Below are positions 1-5,425 of a stretch of 6,373 bases of DNA, in pieces. Under the pieces are notes generated by a model. It searched no databases. It was not told the origin of the DNA and saw nothing but the letters and a program-made list of their open reading frames with translations. Positions within the stretch are counted from its first letter, which is position 1. Every line of letters begins with the position of its first letter. The DNA is taken from positions 1 through 6,373 of the forward strand of contig CAMDOP010000189.1 in assembly GCA_945903675.1 (NCBI GenBank), written 5' to 3'. The DNA comes from Crenothrix polyspora (GTDB lineage Bacteria > Pseudomonadota > Gammaproteobacteria > Methylococcales > Methylomonadaceae). The position numbers and the translations under genes are program-made.

Positions 1-695
1 TCCGGCTTAAACAGCTTATTGCTTTCATCGCGGAATGCACCTTGGGTTTCGTATTCGATGCCTTTACGTAAACCGGATTTTTCCAATACGGTTTCTAAGA
101 TCATTTCTCCCCAGTTACCTTGGGTTTTATTATCACCTTTTAAAGCACGGGTCAGATTAAGTGCATCTTGATTCATTTGCGCCGTATCACGCCTTAAAGA
201 GACAATTTCTTCACGCAGTGAAATACGATCTTTGTTTTCATTGTCATAAACCGTTTCTATGCGTTGTTTGAATTCACCTAGCTGTTCGCGCAAGGGTTTA
301 ACAATATGATCTAAGCTGGTTTTATTGTGTTCAGTAAATTGCTTGTTGCGTTCATCGAAAATCTTACTAGCGAGTTGTTCAAATTGATTAATTAACCTGA
401 GTTCAGCATCTTTTAATAAATTTAATTTTTCTTCAGCATGCTTTAATTGTTCAGCTGTACGAGACTCTATTTCGGCAATTTGGGTTTTAGCTTCAAGATA
501 ATGTTGTTGTAATTGTTTGAATTCGACATCTTTGTCTTGAAATTGCGTTAATTTCTCGGACAGCACAGCAATCTCGGTCACTAGTTTGCTTATAGTGAAT
601 TTGTCTTTACCGTTTTGTAGGCGCATTAAAAATGCGCCTACAAAACAACCCATAAAAATTAAAAGCCATGGCGGCAAGGCATTGATCAAGCCCAT
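1..695 (-). CDS. rmuC: RmuC-family DNA recombination protein, N-terminal part (3' end cut by window)
   Basis: The reading frame stays open from an ATG at 695-693 to the window edge, giving 231 residues of a protein that is usually about 450-500 residues long. Residues 7-24 are hydrophobic (LPPWLLIFMGCFVGAFLM), the expected single N-terminal membrane anchor. Residues about 35-185 are charged and heptad-like, the long coiled coil of this family. The conserved RmuC core then begins at residues 186-231, with KGDNKTQGNWGEMILETVLE and GLRKGIEYETQGAF; this core is what identifies the gene. RmuC proteins have a restriction-endonuclease-like fold and are implicated in limiting inversions and rearrangements between short inverted repeats. 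The ATG lies one base after the hemL stop (TAA, C, ATG), and I see no Shine-Dalgarno, so translation may be coupled to hemL. Met15 and Met24 are alternative starts but would cut the anchor. A 35-bp palindrome lies inside codons 17-28. Confidence 0.92.
   Translation of the reverse strand, partial: MGLINALPPWLLIFMGCFVGAFLMRLQNGKDKFTISKLVTEIAVLSEKLTQFQDKDVEFKQLQQHYLEAKTQIAEIESRTAEQLKHAEEKLNLLKDAELRLINQFEQLASKIFDERNKQFTEHNKTSLDHIVKPLREQLGEFKQRIETVYDNENKDRISLREEIVSLRRDTAQMNQDALNLTRALKGDNKTQGNWGEMILETVLEKSGLRKGIEYETQGAFRDESNKLFKP
612..646. repeat. Perfect 16+16 bp palindrome (REP-like) inside rmuC
   Basis: The left arm gttttgtaggcgcatt (612-627) is exactly the reverse complement of the right arm (631-646), with a three-base aaa loop. 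The stem is far longer than expected by chance. It falls entirely within rmuC codons 17-28 and keeps the frame open, encoding the end of the membrane anchor and the first basic residues after it. The GTAGGCGC arm resembles the short dispersed palindromes (REP-type elements) common in gammaproteobacterial genomes. No second copy occurs in this window, so the REP assignment is an inference. Confidence 0.75.
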
Positions 696-696
696 G

Positions 697-1986
697 TTAG
701 TTTGATGATAAATGCTTAAAAATAGTTGCGGCTGTCGCTAGCGTTTCATCCAGATCAGCATCACTATGCGCGGCTGATACAAAACCAGCTTCAAAGGCCG
801 AAGGAGCTAAATAGATACCCTTTTCAAGCATGGCATGAAAAAAAGCTTTGAATCGCTGTTGATCGCATTGCATGACCTTGGCGAAACAATCAACTTGCGT
901 TTCTGTGCTGAAAAACAGCCCAAACATGGCACCAACGTTGTTGGTAGTGAAGGGGATGCCAGCTAGCTGAGCCAGTGCTTTTAAGCCAGTGGTCAATTTT
1001 TCGGTTTTTGCGCTAACTGATTCATAAAAGCCCGCTTGAGAAATAAGTTCTAAGGTTTTTAATCCAGCGGCCATAGCAATCGGATTACCTGATAAGGTGC
1101 CGGCTTGATAAACAGGGCCTAAAGGCGCAAGGCATTCCATAATTTTACGCTGCCCGCCAAATGCACCTACTGGCATACCGCCACCTAATATTTTACCCAG
1201 CGTGGTTAAATCGGGTTTAATGTTATAAAGGCCTTGCGCACCGTTAAGCGCCACTCTAAAGCCGGTCATGACTTCATCAAAAATTAACACACTTTGATAA
1301 CGGTCACAGACTAAGCGTAAGGTTTCCAGAAAGCCCGGGGCAGGAGGTATACAGTTCATATTGCCCGCGACAGGTTCTACGATAATACAGGCAATTTGTT
1401 CACCTAATTCAGCAAATAAGGCGATTACCGACTCGCTATCATTATAAGGTAAGGTAATAGTATCAGCCGCAACGGTGGAGGGTACTCCGGGAGAACTAGG
1501 TACGCCAAAGGTTAAGGCGCCAGAACCTGCCTTGACTAATAAAGAATCAGAATGGCCGTGATAACAACCTTCAAATTTAACGATTTTATCGCGGCCAGTA
1601 TAACCTCGAGCTAAACGTATGGCGCTCATAGTGGCTTCTGTACCAGAACTGACCATTCTAACCATTTCAATAGCGGGCATGAGTTCACAGACTTTATTGG
1701 CCATTAAGGTTTCTATTTCTGTAGGCGCACCAAAACTTAAGCCTTTATCAGCCGCCAGTTTAACCGCCGCTATAACCTCAGGATGAGCATGACCTAAAAT
1801 CATAGGGCCCCAAGAGCCTACATAATCGATATAGCGCTTTTGGTTATTGTCATAAATATACGCGCCACTAGCATGATCGATAAAAACAGGTGTACCTCCT
1901 ACCCCGCTAAAAGAGCGGACAGGCGAATTAACACCACCAGGAATAACGTTTTTGGCATTGGAAAATAAAACAGTTGCTTCGGTCAT
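697..1986 (-). CDS. hemL: Glutamate-1-semialdehyde 2,1-aminomutase
   Basis: This is a complete 429-residue protein, the normal length for the family. It is a PLP-dependent class III aminotransferase-fold enzyme that converts glutamate-1-semialdehyde to 5-aminolevulinate (EC 5.4.3.8), the last step of the C5 route into heme, siroheme and cobalamin. Visible signatures are NVIPGGVNSPVRSF near the N terminus (residues 13-26), SSGTEATMSAIRLARG (113-128, cofactor phosphate region), LIFDEVMTGFR (234-244, with Asp237 facing the PLP ring nitrogen), TTLGKILGGGMPVGAFGG (261-278, with Lys265 as the Schiff-base lysine) and YQAGTLSGNP (293-302). The ATG at 1986-1984 places the conserved N-terminal motif as in characterised HemL proteins. 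I see no strong ribosome binding site. rmuC follows after one base, and cobO is divergent on the other side, so the two tetrapyrrole genes share one 213-bp control region. Confidence 0.98.
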   Translation of the reverse strand: MTEATVLFSNAKNVIPGGVNSPVRSFSGVGGTPVFIDHASGAYIYDNNQKRYIDYVGSWGPMILGHAHPEVIAAVKLAADKGLSFGAPTEIETLMANKVCELMPAIEMVRMVSSGTEATMSAIRLARGYTGRDKIVKFEGCYHGHSDSLLVKAGSGALTFGVPSSPGVPSTVAADTITLPYNDSESVIALFAELGEQIACIIVEPVAGNMNCIPPAPGFLETLRLVCDRYQSVLIFDEVMTGFRVALNGAQGLYNIKPDLTTLGKILGGGMPVGAFGGQRKIMECLAPLGPVYQAGTLSGNPIAMAAGLKTLELISQAGFYESVSAKTEKLTTGLKALAQLAGIPFTTNNVGAMFGLFFSTETQVDCFAKVMQCDQQRFKAFFHAMLEKGIYLAPSAFEAGFVSAAHSDADLDETLATAATIFKHLSSN

Positions 1987-2003
1987 AATAGTTTTTTAAG
2001 GTT

Positions 2004-2031
2004 ACAATAAATGGCGTAAAGAATAGGGCAA
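2004..2031 (-). promoter_or_regulatory. Candidate hemL promoter (weak)
   Basis: Read on the minus strand, TTGCCC (2031-2026) and TATTGT (2009-2004) are separated by 16 bases, each matching four of six positions of a sigma-70 consensus. Transcription would begin about 10-15 bases upstream of the hemL ATG. The match is weak and no other box pair in the spacer is clearly better, so this is only a candidate. Confidence 0.22.
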
Positions 2032-2041
2032 CTTTGCAAAG
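2032..2041. promoter_or_regulatory. 10-bp perfect palindrome in the hemL-cobO divergent spacer
   Basis: CTTTGCAAAG is a perfect two-fold palindrome. It abuts the candidate -35 hexamers of both divergent promoters (2026-2031 for hemL, 2043-2048 for cobO), where a dimeric regulator could affect both genes. A 10-bp palindrome can occur by chance, so an operator role is speculative. Confidence 0.2.
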
Positions 2042-2042
2042 A

Positions 2043-2070
2043 TTGAAAGAGCTCAATGCGTCCATACAAA
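2043..2070 (+). promoter_or_regulatory. Candidate cobO promoter (weak)
   Basis: TTGAAA (2043-2048, five of six to the -35 consensus) and TACAAA (2065-2070, four of six to the -10) are spaced 16 bases apart. Initiation near 2077 would give a leader of about 120 nt holding the 2115-2167 inverted repeats. The assignment rests on weak consensus matches only. Confidence 0.22.
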
Positions 2071-2167
2071 ACTAATAACCTTTGTTATGCGTTAAAGTGT
2101 CACTGCTATTAGTTTTGGAGTAAAACAGCTTTAGCTGTTTTAAAAAGCAACAGCTGAAGCACTCCAA
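2067..2167 (+). repeat. Block of nested and overlapping inverted repeats upstream of cobO
   Basis: Four stems can be drawn. Caaaactaata (2067-2077) pairs perfectly with tattagttttg (2107-2117). Ttggagt (2115-2121) pairs perfectly with actccaa (2161-2167). Taaaacagct (2121-2130) pairs perfectly with agctgtttta (2133-2142) across two bases. Gctttagctgtt (2128-2139) pairs with aacagctgaagc (2149-2160) with one G-U. The third and fourth stems cannot coexist, and the first two share bases 2115-2117. The fourth stem stacks directly on the second, giving a 19-bp helix with a six-base bulge (aaaaca). This could be a structured leader of cobO or a small palindromic mobile element. I looked for the cobalamin riboswitch B12 box and core and did not find them. 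Confidence 0.55.
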
Positions 2168-2199
2168 GCTCACTAATTGAATGGCAATGGCGCTAAAGC

Positions 2200-2766
2200 G
2201 TGGAAACGAGTCAACTTACGGAACAACTTATGAAATCAAGAGATAGACGCCACGGATTGGTTGTAGTGAATACCGGTGAAGGTAAGGGTAAATCTTCAAG
2301 TGCTTTTGGTATGGTATTCCGTGCCGCAGGCTGGGATATGAAAGTCTGTGTGATTCAGTATATTAAAGGCCAATGGCAAACCGGCGAACAAAAAGCAGCG
2401 CAGCGCTTTGATAATATTGAGTGGCATGCTTTAGGCGATGGCTTTACTTGGGATACTAAGAATCCTGAGCAAGATATTAAAACCAGTCAAGCCATATGGG
2501 AACTTAGTAAACAGAAAATATTATCTGAAGAATTTGATGTAGTGTTATTAGATGAAATCAATTATTGCTGTGGTTATCAATGGATTACTGGTCAAGAAAT
2601 CGCTGATTTTATACGCAATGAAAAACCACCTTGGTTACATTTGATTATGACCGGTCGTAATGCCGCGCCCGAAGTCATCGCCTTGGCTGATACCGTAACG
2701 GACATGACAAAAATAAAACATGCTTATGAGCAAGACATTAAAGCTGAACAAGGCATTGAGTTTTAA
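2200..2766 (+). CDS. cobO: ATP:cob(I)alamin / co(I)rrinoid adenosyltransferase, BtuR/CobO type
   Basis: The product transfers the 5'-deoxyadenosyl group of ATP to the Co(I) of corrinoids (EC 2.5.1.17), a cytoplasmic step in coenzyme B12 synthesis and salvage. The 188 residues show the P-loop NTGEGKGKSSSAFG (24-37), GFTWDT (81-86), VVLLDEINY (114-122, Walker-B-like Asp118-Glu119), MTGRNAAPEVIALADTVTDM (150-169) and the family C terminus KAEQGIEF. The start is a GTG: an in-frame TAA at 2194-2196 excludes anything further upstream, and the ATGs at 2181 and 2187 are out of frame. No Shine-Dalgarno precedes the GTG. The in-frame ATG at 2230 has a GGA seven bases before it and would give 178 residues. 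Either way the protein lacks part of the N-terminal helix seen in E. coli BtuR (196 residues), though the catalytic core is complete. It runs divergently from hemL, and a membrane protein gene follows after 53 bases. Confidence 0.95.
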   Translation: METSQLTEQLMKSRDRRHGLVVVNTGEGKGKSSSAFGMVFRAAGWDMKVCVIQYIKGQWQTGEQKAAQRFDNIEWHALGDGFTWDTKNPEQDIKTSQAIWELSKQKILSEEFDVVLLDEINYCCGYQWITGQEIADFIRNEKPPWLHLIMTGRNAAPEVIALADTVTDMTKIKHAYEQDIKAEQGIEF

Positions 2767-2769
2767 CTG

Positions 2770-2800
2770 CAGCCCAGAGTACCGATCGGCTGTTATTTTT
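2770..2800 (+). terminator. Possible terminator or attenuator hairpin after cobO
   Basis: Cagcc (2770-2774) pairs with ggctg (2788-2792) across a 13-base loop, and ttattttt follows directly (2793-2800). The stem is short, and the loop itself contains part of the palindrome ccgatcgg (2782-2789). It begins three bases after the cobO stop and ends 19 bases before the next start, so it could end or reduce transcription into the downstream gene. Confidence 0.33.
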
Positions 2801-2819
2801 CTATTTACTAGGCACCATT

Positions 2820-3323
2820 ATGTTCATTTATACCTTAACTTTATTTTTTACTGAGATTGCTTGGGCAAGTCCCGTTGAATTGCTAGTGATAGTGCTCGCC
2901 TTGCTATTAGTTTTGTTTCTAAGTGCGCCCTTGTGTGCCGATAATTTACAGCATCTGTCTTTAAAGCATTATTTATTTTCAGCTTGGATAGGTGTTGTGT
3001 CGCTGAGCTGGGTATTTTGGCCTTTTTTTATCATCTTAAACATCAGTTTGTATGTCGCTGATACCTTGGCAAAAATGGGCTTGTTAACCGTCTCCAGTTG
3101 GGATGATGTACATTTGATGCTATTACTGCCTATCATTTGGTGGACTACTACGATTTGGCGCTGCTCAGCCAACACTACACAGCCTATTTTTGCGGCAACT
3201 TGTCGCTTAATAACATTGGCGGTATTTTTTGAATATGGTTTAAAACTATTAATACGCTTAGATTATCCTCGTCTATTTTTTGGTTGCGAGGAATTGCTGC
3301 TGGACTATGGTAGTTGTTTTTAA
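2820..3323 (+). CDS. Uncharacterised multi-pass membrane protein
   Basis: I do not recognise this 167-residue protein. It is strongly hydrophobic. A first segment (residues 1-17, ending AWAS before P18) could be an uncleaved helix or a signal-like sequence. Further hydrophobic stretches lie at about 19-39, 51-80 (probably one long or two short helices), 98-113 and 124-146. It is rich in Trp and Phe and has five cysteines (39, 115, 128, 156, 166). The C-terminal tail of about 20 residues is more polar, with acidic EE and D residues and a final CF. The ATG has an AGG eight to ten bases upstream (2810-2812), a plausible ribosome binding site. The gene lies 53 bases after cobO on the same strand, with a weak hairpin between. 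A role in corrinoid handling would be guesswork; no CbiM, CbtA or BtuC signature is visible. Reality as a gene is supported by the intact frame, the ribosome binding site and the consistent membrane topology. Confidence 0.72.
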   Translation: MFIYTLTLFFTEIAWASPVELLVIVLALLLVLFLSAPLCADNLQHLSLKHYLFSAWIGVVSLSWVFWPFFIILNISLYVADTLAKMGLLTVSSWDDVHLMLLLPIIWWTTTIWRCSANTTQPIFAATCRLITLAVFFEYGLKLLIRLDYPRLFFGCEELLLDYGSCF

Positions 3324-3563
3324 AGACTCGTTTATTTAACTCAAAATCTTCTTGACAACACAAAAATAGACAATGATTTTTAATGCGTTACACACATACT
3401 TATATTAGCGATTATAAAGCCGATACTTATAGATAGTTTATTGAATCTAAGCCTGACATTAATCGTAACTTATTGATTTTATTTCACAGAAAGGCATTGT
3501 ATAAAATTTGGACAATCTAAGGAACTTGGCTAAAATTATAGACTTAGCCCCTCTATAAAGTAG

Positions 3564-3598
3564 TCATCCACAGAGTTATCCACAGGTTTTGGGGATAA
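3564..3598 (+). promoter_or_regulatory. DnaA-box cluster
   Basis: TTATCCACA at 3576-3584 is a perfect DnaA box. TCATCCACA at 3564-3572 is the same orientation with one mismatch, exactly 12 bases upstream, so the CATCCACAGAG and TATCCACAGG units form a near-tandem repeat. TTATCCCCA on the minus strand (3598-3590) has one mismatch and inverted orientation. The last two boxes form a quasi-palindrome. Tight spacing, mixed orientation and the AT-rich flanks (tataaag occurs on both sides, at 3554-3560 and 3603-3609) resemble replication-origin or DnaA-binding control regions. No usual origin neighbours (dnaA, dnaN, rpmH, mnmG, parAB) are in the window, so chromosomal oriC is not established. It could be a DnaA-titration or DnaA-regulated site. 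Confidence 0.55.
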
Positions 3599-3730
3599 AA
3601 TTATAAAGTTTGAAGAGTCAATTACTTAGGGTAGAATGGATGAGTTTTTAAGTATCAATAAGCTATTTATCCTAATCACATCCATCAAAAATACTCAGCC
3701 AGCATTAATATGTCGGATCATAGCTCCTAA

Positions 3731-3744
3731 CTTTAGCTGTTTTA
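3731..3744 (+). repeat. Second copy of a 14-bp sequence from the cobO leader
   Basis: Ctttagctgtttta at 3731-3744 is identical to 2129-2142, part of the inverted-repeat block upstream of cobO. Here it sits inside an imperfect palindrome with outer arms cctaa (3726-3730) and ttagg (3742-3746). It may be a remnant of the same dispersed repeat family, though 14 bases is short. Confidence 0.35.
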
Positions 3745-4134
3745 GGCAACGTACAAAATACTTAACTTAAGCACAGCGCCTTAGACTTAAAAACCCACGC
3801 AGAATTGGGAATTGGGCCTAGCGCACTGGTAAGTAACTCTCGTACACTTGCCTATACGCCATTACCAACGTACTTAAGCGTATAAGACAAGGCAGGAAAA
3901 CTTTGTACACATTGCTGACAGACAAGCAAAATAAAGCGCAGTTGAAAAGTATCGATAACATTGTAAAAAAACCGCCATCTACTGCACCCATTCTTAAACT
4001 GGGCAGCAATGTACTCACAGTACCAACACATCGATTTCATCGAGCCCTAATCCGATGAGCACAGTAAAACAGGTGCGGATTGGAGTTTGGTCGATGAATG
4101 TATCGAAAGCTAAAGCCGCCCAATACCTAATAAA

Positions 4135-5253
4135 TTAGACGGGCTTCAACATTGTTGTTTTACCCACCATCACATCAACCGTTTTTAACAATCTTTTAAA
4201 CACAGACTGTTGAAGATAAGGAATATTATGTTTTTTACATAAGGCCATCACTTTTGGCTGCACTTTTTGATATTGACTTAAGGGCATCGCTGGCCATAAA
4301 TGATGCTCTATTTGATAATTTAACCAACCATAAAAAAAGTCGTTTAAATTAGAACCCGTAGGATAATTAACTGAGCCTATAATCTGTCGTAAATAGAACT
4401 CACCTTTACCACTAGCTTTTTCGTCAAACATCATGACATCGTCTCCGGCATGGTTGGGCATCATCACCAGAAAGCTATGCATATTAGTAAAAATCTCCGC
4501 CATTATTGAGGTAAGAAATACACTCATAGCTGCAAAACTACCTAAAGGCAAAAACAACAATGGTAGCAAAACAAAGCGATAACCTACGTAAGGTAAAATA
4601 CTATGTAACCATAAACCCCTACCCTGCTCAGTAAATAAACTCCAAGCGCCAAGTCGAGTCATCACTGGCTCTGATAAACCCTGCTGTCTGGCAGCATTTA
4701 AGCATAATTCTTTGTGAGTTCTAGGCGTGTAATAGACCAACTTCCATATCCCAGAAAAAAGCGCGACTATCAAATAGCGCTGCCACATAGGCAACTTTGA
4801 TTGTCTTAACCATTCCATATTATGCTGGGCATTGTTGGGATCGTTTATTTCACCCAAGCTATAATGATGCAATACGTTATGCTCATGCTGCCAGCCTGCA
4901 TGGGTCATCCAGTCTGGCCAATCTAGAAATCGTCGCCAGCCTTGGGCAAATTTCTTACTGGTATAGTTTTCGTTGATACCGTCAATTTTATCGTAGGCTC
5001 TATGAACAATAGGATGTCCTACTTGAGTCCAGCGCGTAAAACTGCCTTGGCTGATTAATAAGGCAGAAATAGGATTAGGGAAAATCCATGCAGTGCCATA
5101 ACCCAAAAGAGTACAAATTTTGCCCCAGCGCTCCATGCGTTTTAAGTGCTCAATATCTTCAGCGCCTACATTTGCCATTGCTTGCTGTTGAATTTCGCTG
5201 ATGTCTTTGGCCAATTGCTCACGATCTACTGATTGATAACTGTCTAAACTCAA
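4135..5253 (-). CDS. Membrane fatty acid desaturase
   Basis: This 372-residue protein belongs to the membrane-bound di-iron fatty acid desaturase superfamily, which uses O2 and electrons from a ferredoxin or cytochrome to introduce a double bond into acyl chains in the membrane. All three histidine boxes are present: HPIVH (80-84), HEHNVLHH (123-130, HxxxHH at 125-130) and QIEHH (314-318, followed by LWP). NMHSFLVMMPNH (257-268) carries two further histidines (259, 268). Hydrophobic segments lie at about 46-72, 156-176 and 216-258. The QxEHH third box resembles front-end and sphingolipid desaturases, but no cytochrome b5 domain is fused. Regiospecificity cannot be read from sequence. The start is TTG at 5253-5251, since an in-frame TAG lies five codons upstream and the next Met is residue 26. 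The gene is 172 bp downstream of the TPR gene on the same strand and probably has its own promoter. Confidence 0.93.
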   Translation of the reverse strand: MSLDSYQSVDREQLAKDISEIQQQAMANVGAEDIEHLKRMERWGKICTLLGYGTAWIFPNPISALLISQGSFTRWTQVGHPIVHRAYDKIDGINENYTSKKFAQGWRRFLDWPDWMTHAGWQHEHNVLHHYSLGEINDPNNAQHNMEWLRQSKLPMWQRYLIVALFSGIWKLVYYTPRTHKELCLNAARQQGLSEPVMTRLGAWSLFTEQGRGLWLHSILPYVGYRFVLLPLLFLPLGSFAAMSVFLTSIMAEIFTNMHSFLVMMPNHAGDDVMMFDEKASGKGEFYLRQIIGSVNYPTGSNLNDFFYGWLNYQIEHHLWPAMPLSQYQKVQPKVMALCKKHNIPYLQQSVFKRLLKTVDVMVGKTTMLKPV

Positions 5254-5263
5254 AATATTCTGT

Positions 5264-5267
5264 TCCT
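5264..5267 (-). promoter_or_regulatory. Ribosome binding site supporting the TTG start of the desaturase
   Basis: On the minus strand AGGA (5267-5264) lies 10 bases before the TTG. The same bases overlap an in-frame TAG (5268-5266), so translation cannot begin further upstream in this frame. An ATT three bases before the TTG would be closer to the site but is a very rare start codon. Confidence 0.5.
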
Positions 5268-5371
5268 ATTAAATGCATTGGAGAAAGGTTAAAAATACGT
5301 TCTCGGGCTGACCAATACTGTTAGCGCAGAGAAATGTCGTCCATAAGGAATCTGCTTAATTAAAGCTCTCC

Positions 5372-5423
5372 TAGTTTACTTGACCATTACACTTATATTG
5401 GCTTATAAAAAACTGGTAAACTA
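5372..5423. repeat. 8-bp inverted repeat between the TPR gene and the desaturase gene
   Basis: Tagtttac (5372-5379) is the exact reverse complement of gtaaacta (5416-5423), with 36 bases between. On the minus strand the stem begins two bases after the TPR stop. No T-run follows its far arm, so it is not a classic intrinsic terminator, although a T6 run lies within the loop. I found no convincing promoter for the desaturase in the 172-bp spacer. Confidence 0.3.
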
Positions 5424-5425
5424 AC

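Larger units (their letters stand above)
3324..4134. other. 811-bp gap without a convincing gene
   Basis: The gap lies between the membrane protein and the convergent desaturase gene. From 3324 to about 3740 it is strongly AT-rich, with stops in all frames, a small stem ggctaa/ttagcc (3528-3533 with 3544-3549) and the DnaA-box cluster at 3564-3598. A perfect TTGACA (3352-3357) has no acceptable -10 partner. From about 3780 to 4130 the base composition looks more balanced and short open stretches appear on both strands (66 and 62 codons minus, about 73 codons plus without a start). None resembles a known family. A heptamer aattggg is tandemly duplicated at 3803-3816. No tRNA, riboswitch or clear terminator for the desaturase gene is visible. 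Confidence 0.6.

Noticed and set aside
1987..2199. Cobalamin riboswitch upstream of cobO
   Set aside because: A GTCACTG at 2100 hinted at the B12 core, but the B12 box and the other conserved core segments are absent.
2969..3175. 68-codon minus-strand frame inside the membrane protein gene
   Set aside because: It lies entirely opposite the plus-strand gene, has no recognisable features and is best explained as a shadow.
3352..3380. Promoter starting from the perfect TTGACA at 3352-3357
   Set aside because: No acceptable -10 sequence at 16-18 bp, and no gene follows on that strand.
3661..3680. Fourth DnaA box, TTATCCTAA at 3668-3676
   Set aside because: Two mismatches at positions 7-8, too degenerate to count alongside the cluster.
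3818..4040. Two overlapping minus-strand frames of 66 and 62 codons in the non-coding gap
   Set aside because: They overlap each other in different frames, resemble no known family and lack a clear ribosome binding site. Treated as possible gene debris, not as genes.
4087..4134. Intrinsic terminator downstream of the desaturase gene
   Set aside because: Only very short stems (gct/agc type) with no following T-run on the minus strand.
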